A DNA stretch of 64,000 bases from Saccharospirillum sp965652395 (GTDB lineage: Bacteria > Pseudomonadota > Gammaproteobacteria > Pseudomonadales > Natronospirillaceae), in NCBI GenBank assembly GCA_965652395.1, contig CBFGUW010000001.1:129163-193162 (forward strand), given 5' to 3'. The translations under genes were made by a program, and so were the position numbers. The notes beneath the pieces were generated by a model that saw only the letters and a program-made list of their open reading frames with translations, did no database searches and was not told the origin of the DNA. This document shows positions 60,896 to 64,000 of the stretch, in pieces. Position 1 is the stretch's first letter; the number at the start of each line of letters is the position of its first letter.

Positions 60896-61029
60896 AATGG
60901 GGGGTGTTCCGGGGCCATCCATTAAGGTTTACACTGGTCTTATTAAGCCCCCACCATAACATTGATTGATGTTTCCGGCACGGAGATGACACCTGCGTAG
61001 CCCGGCATAGTTCAGACGAGGGATGTGAC

Positions 61030-63735
61030 ATGGTCGTGTTAACCAAACTGTTTGGCAAAAAAAGCAAGAAAATTCCTACACCCGTGGCCTCGACCAAAAA
61101 GATGCCACCGGTGGTCGAGAGCGGGCCCAAGCCTCTCTCGTACTGGGTTGAGCTCAGCCGCAGTGCCGAGCGGAAGGAACATCAAAATGCCTTGGCTGAA
61201 CTGGCCCGAAGACTGGATGCTGGAGAGTGCAGTCTGTCCGAGTTGGAAACCCTGGGCCTCGCCAAGGCGGACCATCTGGCGTTACAGCTACATCGCGATA
61301 CCGATTTGGTTGTCGAGGGTATTGCTCAGGAGGAGTGGGTAGCCCTGGCGCTTCAGGGTTTTTCCGCCGCCGTGCGCAAAGCCGCTGCGGATCGGGTGGG
61401 GTCGGAATCCTCTTTGGAAGCCTTGCTGAAATCGAGCAAGGGTCGCGATAAAGCCGTCTACCGTATCGCCAAGGATCGCCTGGAGCAGATTCGCCAAACC
61501 CAACGCGAACTGATCGAGCAGCAGAACCGGGCCCTTGCAGTGGTTGAGGCCATGGAACGCCACGCCAATGCCTCTCTCGACCCACTGTACGCAGGCAAGC
61601 TCAGGGGCTTGGTTGATCAATGGCAGGACTGGCAGACCCATGGCGATGACGCATTGCAACGCCGTTTTGAACTGGCCCGCCAGACAGCGGAAAGCCGCAT
61701 CGAGGAAGTTGAACAGGCTGCCCAAGCGGAAGAGGAACATCATCAGGCGCTGGCCATGGCCGACCAAAATCGACAGCGTCTGGTCGAAAATGTGTTGAAT
61801 GAACTGCGGGAACGGATCGATGCCATCTCGCTCTCTGAAGAAGAGCTTCGCGAAGCGCAACTGTTTCTGACTGAGCAGCAACATATCTGGCGTGAAAGCG
61901 AACAACTGAGCCGTCCGGCGAAGGATGAGGAGCGCGCCTTTCATCGACTGTGCACGGCGTTTGAAGCGGTACTGGCTAAACAGGCGGCCATTCAAACACG
62001 TTTTGGATCCTTGGACGATCTGCTGCAACGTCTGGAGCAATCGCCCGAGGCCATGGATGCCGAAGCTCACGCCTTGGATGAATGGTTGCATCATCTGGAT
62101 TGGCCACAGGATTCCACTCCGCCTGAACTCAAAGCCAGGGTGGAACAGGTGCTTAGCCATCACCATGACCAGTTGGAAGAACATCGAAAAAAAGAAATTC
62201 ATGCGGTTCGTCAGGCCAGGGGGTTGATGCGTCGTTGCATGGCCGCCGTGGATGAAGGCCATCTTAAGCGTGCTTCAGGGCTGTTGCATGGTGTTCAGGA
62301 TGCTCTCGAAGGCCTTGCGGAATCGCACCATCCCGGATTGTTTCGTCAGTTCGAGGAGACCCGCGAATCAGTCGAAAAACTGCGGGACTGGCAAAGCTTT
62401 GCTGTTAAACCGAAGAAAGAGGCGCTGATTCAAAAAATGGCGCAAATGGTCGAGCAGTCCATCGAGCCGGAGGACAGAGCCCGGACTATTCGCGCCATGC
62501 AGGATGAGTGGCGGATGCTCAGTCGCGGCCTGCAGAACCAGCATCAGGAACTGTGGGAAACATTTCACGAGCTGGCTCAGAAAGCCTATGAGCCGTGTCG
62601 TGAGTATTTCAACGAACAAAGCAAGCTGCGTAGCCTGAACCTCGAGAAGCGTAAAGAACTGGTTCAACAATTGGAGCAATATGAAGGGTTAACCGATTGG
62701 GAAAACCCCGACATCAAAGAACTGGACCGAGTGCTGAACATGGCCCGTCAGGACTGGCGGCGTTTTTCCCCGGTCGATCGGGCTGCCAATAAATCCGTCC
62801 AAAAGGCATTTGATGAGGTTTATCAGCGCATTCGTGGCCGTTTGCAGCAGGAACAGTCCGAGTTCCGCGAAGCCAAACTGGCGATTATCGAACGGGCCCG
62901 ATTGCTGCTGGACGAAGAGGATGTCCGCCAGGCAACGGAAGCCGCCAAACAATTGCAAAAAGAATGGCAACAGGCTGGCCACTTGGCGCGGCGAGATGAA
63001 CAAGCCTTATGGAAGGATTTTCGTGCCATCTGTGACGAGTTGTTTGAGCGCCGTGGTCAGCAAATAGAAGCGTTTAAAGCGGATCTTGAAGCCCATCGTC
63101 ATCAAGCCGAGGAAGTCATTGCCAAGATCGAGGGGCTGGCTGGCGCGGATAACCCCTTGAGCGAACAGGATCTGTATCAGGCGCTTCGTGAGGAATTCAA
63201 ACACTTGGGCACCCTGCCCAAGGCGCATCATAAAGAGCTGATGGAGCGCTATAACAAAGCGTGCAAGGCATTTGAAGCCGGTTGCCGTGCTGCACGGTCT
63301 CAACAAAAGGATCAGCACTGGCAAAACCTGATCGATTGGGTGCATTTAGCAAGGTTCGATCAGACCAAAGAACTGGGTGAGCTGGCTGAAACCTTCGCCC
63401 AAGGGGAGGTTCCTTCCCCGGCCCGGGACCTGGAAAACCGATTGAGTGCCTGGCGTCAGGCGCCGCAGCCGGAAGAAGCTGAACTGCTGAGGAAGCGCAC
63501 CATCGAACTCGAAGCCCTAGCCGAGCTGGAAACGCCGGAGGCGGATCGTGCGCTACGCATGGAGCTTCAAGTGAAACGGTTGCAGGAAGGCATGGGGCGC
63601 TCACCCACCCAGGAAGATTTCGATCAGGCCGTTGTGGAATGGTTGGCCACCGGAAGCGTCGCTCAAGCCGATTACGAACCCCTGGCCGAGCGGATGGCGG
63701 CGGCCCGAATCGCATGGCTGGGCAGAAAAAAATGA
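61030..63735 (+). CDS. Large DUF349 coiled-coil protein
   Basis: A 901-residue cytoplasmic protein with an N-terminal basic segment (LFGKKSKKIPTP) and then long helical coiled coil. DUF349 repeats are visible in the second half (DEWRMLSRGLQNQHQELWETFHELAQKAYEPCREYFNEQ; QDWRRFSPVDRAANKSVQKAFDEVYQRI; KEWQQAGHLARRDEQALWKDFRAICDELF), quoted here only in short pieces. The family is widespread in Oceanospirillales and Pseudomonas and has no established function; interaction with ribosomes or RNA is sometimes suggested, without evidence here. ATG at 61030 follows GAGGGATGTGAC. A second in-frame GTG at 61036 is possible. Directly followed by the tRNA-fMet promoter. Confidence 0.87.
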   Translation: MVVLTKLFGKKSKKIPTPVASTKKMPPVVESGPKPLSYWVELSRSAERKEHQNALAELARRLDAGECSLSELETLGLAKADHLALQLHRDTDLVVEGIAQEEWVALALQGFSAAVRKAAADRVGSESSLEALLKSSKGRDKAVYRIAKDRLEQIRQTQRELIEQQNRALAVVEAMERHANASLDPLYAGKLRGLVDQWQDWQTHGDDALQRRFELARQTAESRIEEVEQAAQAEEEHHQALAMADQNRQRLVENVLNELRERIDAISLSEEELREAQLFLTEQQHIWRESEQLSRPAKDEERAFHRLCTAFEAVLAKQAAIQTRFGSLDDLLQRLEQSPEAMDAEAHALDEWLHHLDWPQDSTPPELKARVEQVLSHHHDQLEEHRKKEIHAVRQARGLMRRCMAAVDEGHLKRASGLLHGVQDALEGLAESHHPGLFRQFEETRESVEKLRDWQSFAVKPKKEALIQKMAQMVEQSIEPEDRARTIRAMQDEWRMLSRGLQNQHQELWETFHELAQKAYEPCREYFNEQSKLRSLNLEKRKELVQQLEQYEGLTDWENPDIKELDRVLNMARQDWRRFSPVDRAANKSVQKAFDEVYQRIRGRLQQEQSEFREAKLAIIERARLLLDEEDVRQATEAAKQLQKEWQQAGHLARRDEQALWKDFRAICDELFERRGQQIEAFKADLEAHRHQAEEVIAKIEGLAGADNPLSEQDLYQALREEFKHLGTLPKAHHKELMERYNKACKAFEAGCRAARSQQKDQHWQNLIDWVHLARFDQTKELGELAETFAQGEVPSPARDLENRLSAWRQAPQPEEAELLRKRTIELEALAELETPEADRALRMELQVKRLQEGMGRSPTQEDFDQAVVEWLATGSVAQADYEPLAERMAAARIAWLGRKK

Positions 63736-63753
63736 AAAAAATCAAAAAGTTAA

Positions 63754-63782
63754 TTGACAGGCGCCAGGTGGATCATTAATAT
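63754..63782 (+). promoter_or_regulatory. Strong sigma-70 promoter for the tRNA-fMet locus
   Basis: TTGACA, 17 bases, TAATAT: a full -35 consensus and a 4/6 -10 box with exact spacing, 19 bases after the DUF349 stop. The GC-rich discriminator (TTCGCAGCCG) just after the -10 box is typical of stable-RNA promoters under stringent control. Predicted start near 63789. Confidence 0.72.
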
Positions 63783-63828
63783 TCGCAGCCGTTGAGGGGT
63801 GGTGACCAACCGGTCAGGATCTCTCAAA

Positions 63829-63926
<98 letters not shown>

Positions 63927-63965
63927 CCAACCAGGGTTCATGTTTAACAGGTGGCAACAGTTTGA

Positions 63966-64000
<35 letters not shown>

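Overview
The window looks like chromosome from a heterotrophic, probably marine or halophilic gammaproteobacterium of the Oceanospirillales/Saccharospirillum-Marinobacter kind. Evidence: moderately GC-rich sequence, a class I fumarase, SbcB exonuclease I, a long DUF349 protein, a RstA/RstB-type two-component system, a DUF1127/LysR pair and a gammaproteobacterial-type initiator tRNA. The species cannot be named from sequence alone. No prophage, insertion sequence or CRISPR array was seen.

Layout. 1-4.4 kb: ergothioneine genes egtB-egtD, a YihG-type acyltransferase and an aminoglycoside-phosphotransferase-fold kinase. 4.4-8.8 kb: a four-gene overlapping operon in which sensor kinase (first) and response regulator (last) enclose an acidic exported protein and a TPR plus beta-barrel protein, facing a divergent acidic ORF across a direct-repeat operator. 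8.9-13.4 kb: LysR/DUF1127 pair, an orphan MotA/ExbB-like plus OmpA/MotB-like motor pair and a TSUP permease. 13.5-28 kb: a glycerol locus with glycerol kinase, a sigma-54 activator, a sigma-54 promoter with tandem activator half-sites, the GlpSTPQ/DUF2160/GlpV ABC importer, then a second paralogous binding protein co-operonic with a chemoreceptor. 28-32.7 kb: a YtfQRT-YjfF-type sugar ABC importer. 32.9-40.6 kb: small metabolic and regulatory genes (MDR reductase, AraC/GyrI regulators, nucleoside hydrolase with ribokinase-like kinase, HIT, GFA, MATE, AraC). 40.6-44 kb: a flippase-like membrane protein coupled to a degenerate metallophosphoesterase fused to a GT4 glycosyltransferase. 44.4-53.5 kb: an accessory-looking surface region with two very large lipoproteins, an outer-membrane barrel and another lipoprotein. 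53.5-64 kb: diguanylate cyclase, fumarase, enoyl-CoA hydratase, BenE with its divergent XRE-cupin regulator and twin operators, SbcB, DUF349, and a strong promoter leading to a rearranged tRNA-fMet copy and the start of tRNA-fMet at the window edge.

How it works together: the best resolved system is glycerol capture. A periplasmic protein and a heterodimeric ABC importer bring glycerol in, GlpK phosphorylates it, an AcoR-like enhancer-binding protein probably switches the importer on through sigma-54, and the duplicated binding protein may feed a chemoreceptor. Three copies of an intergenic stem-loop element with conserved loops but unrelated, perfectly paired arms are scattered through 12.5-24 kb, one of them in the leader of the glycerol importer mRNA. 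The most unusual protein-level items are the two-component system with built-in envelope proteins, the dead-phosphoesterase/glycosyltransferase fusion, and a lipoprotein made of seven cysteine-paired repeats followed by seven FG-GAP repeats.
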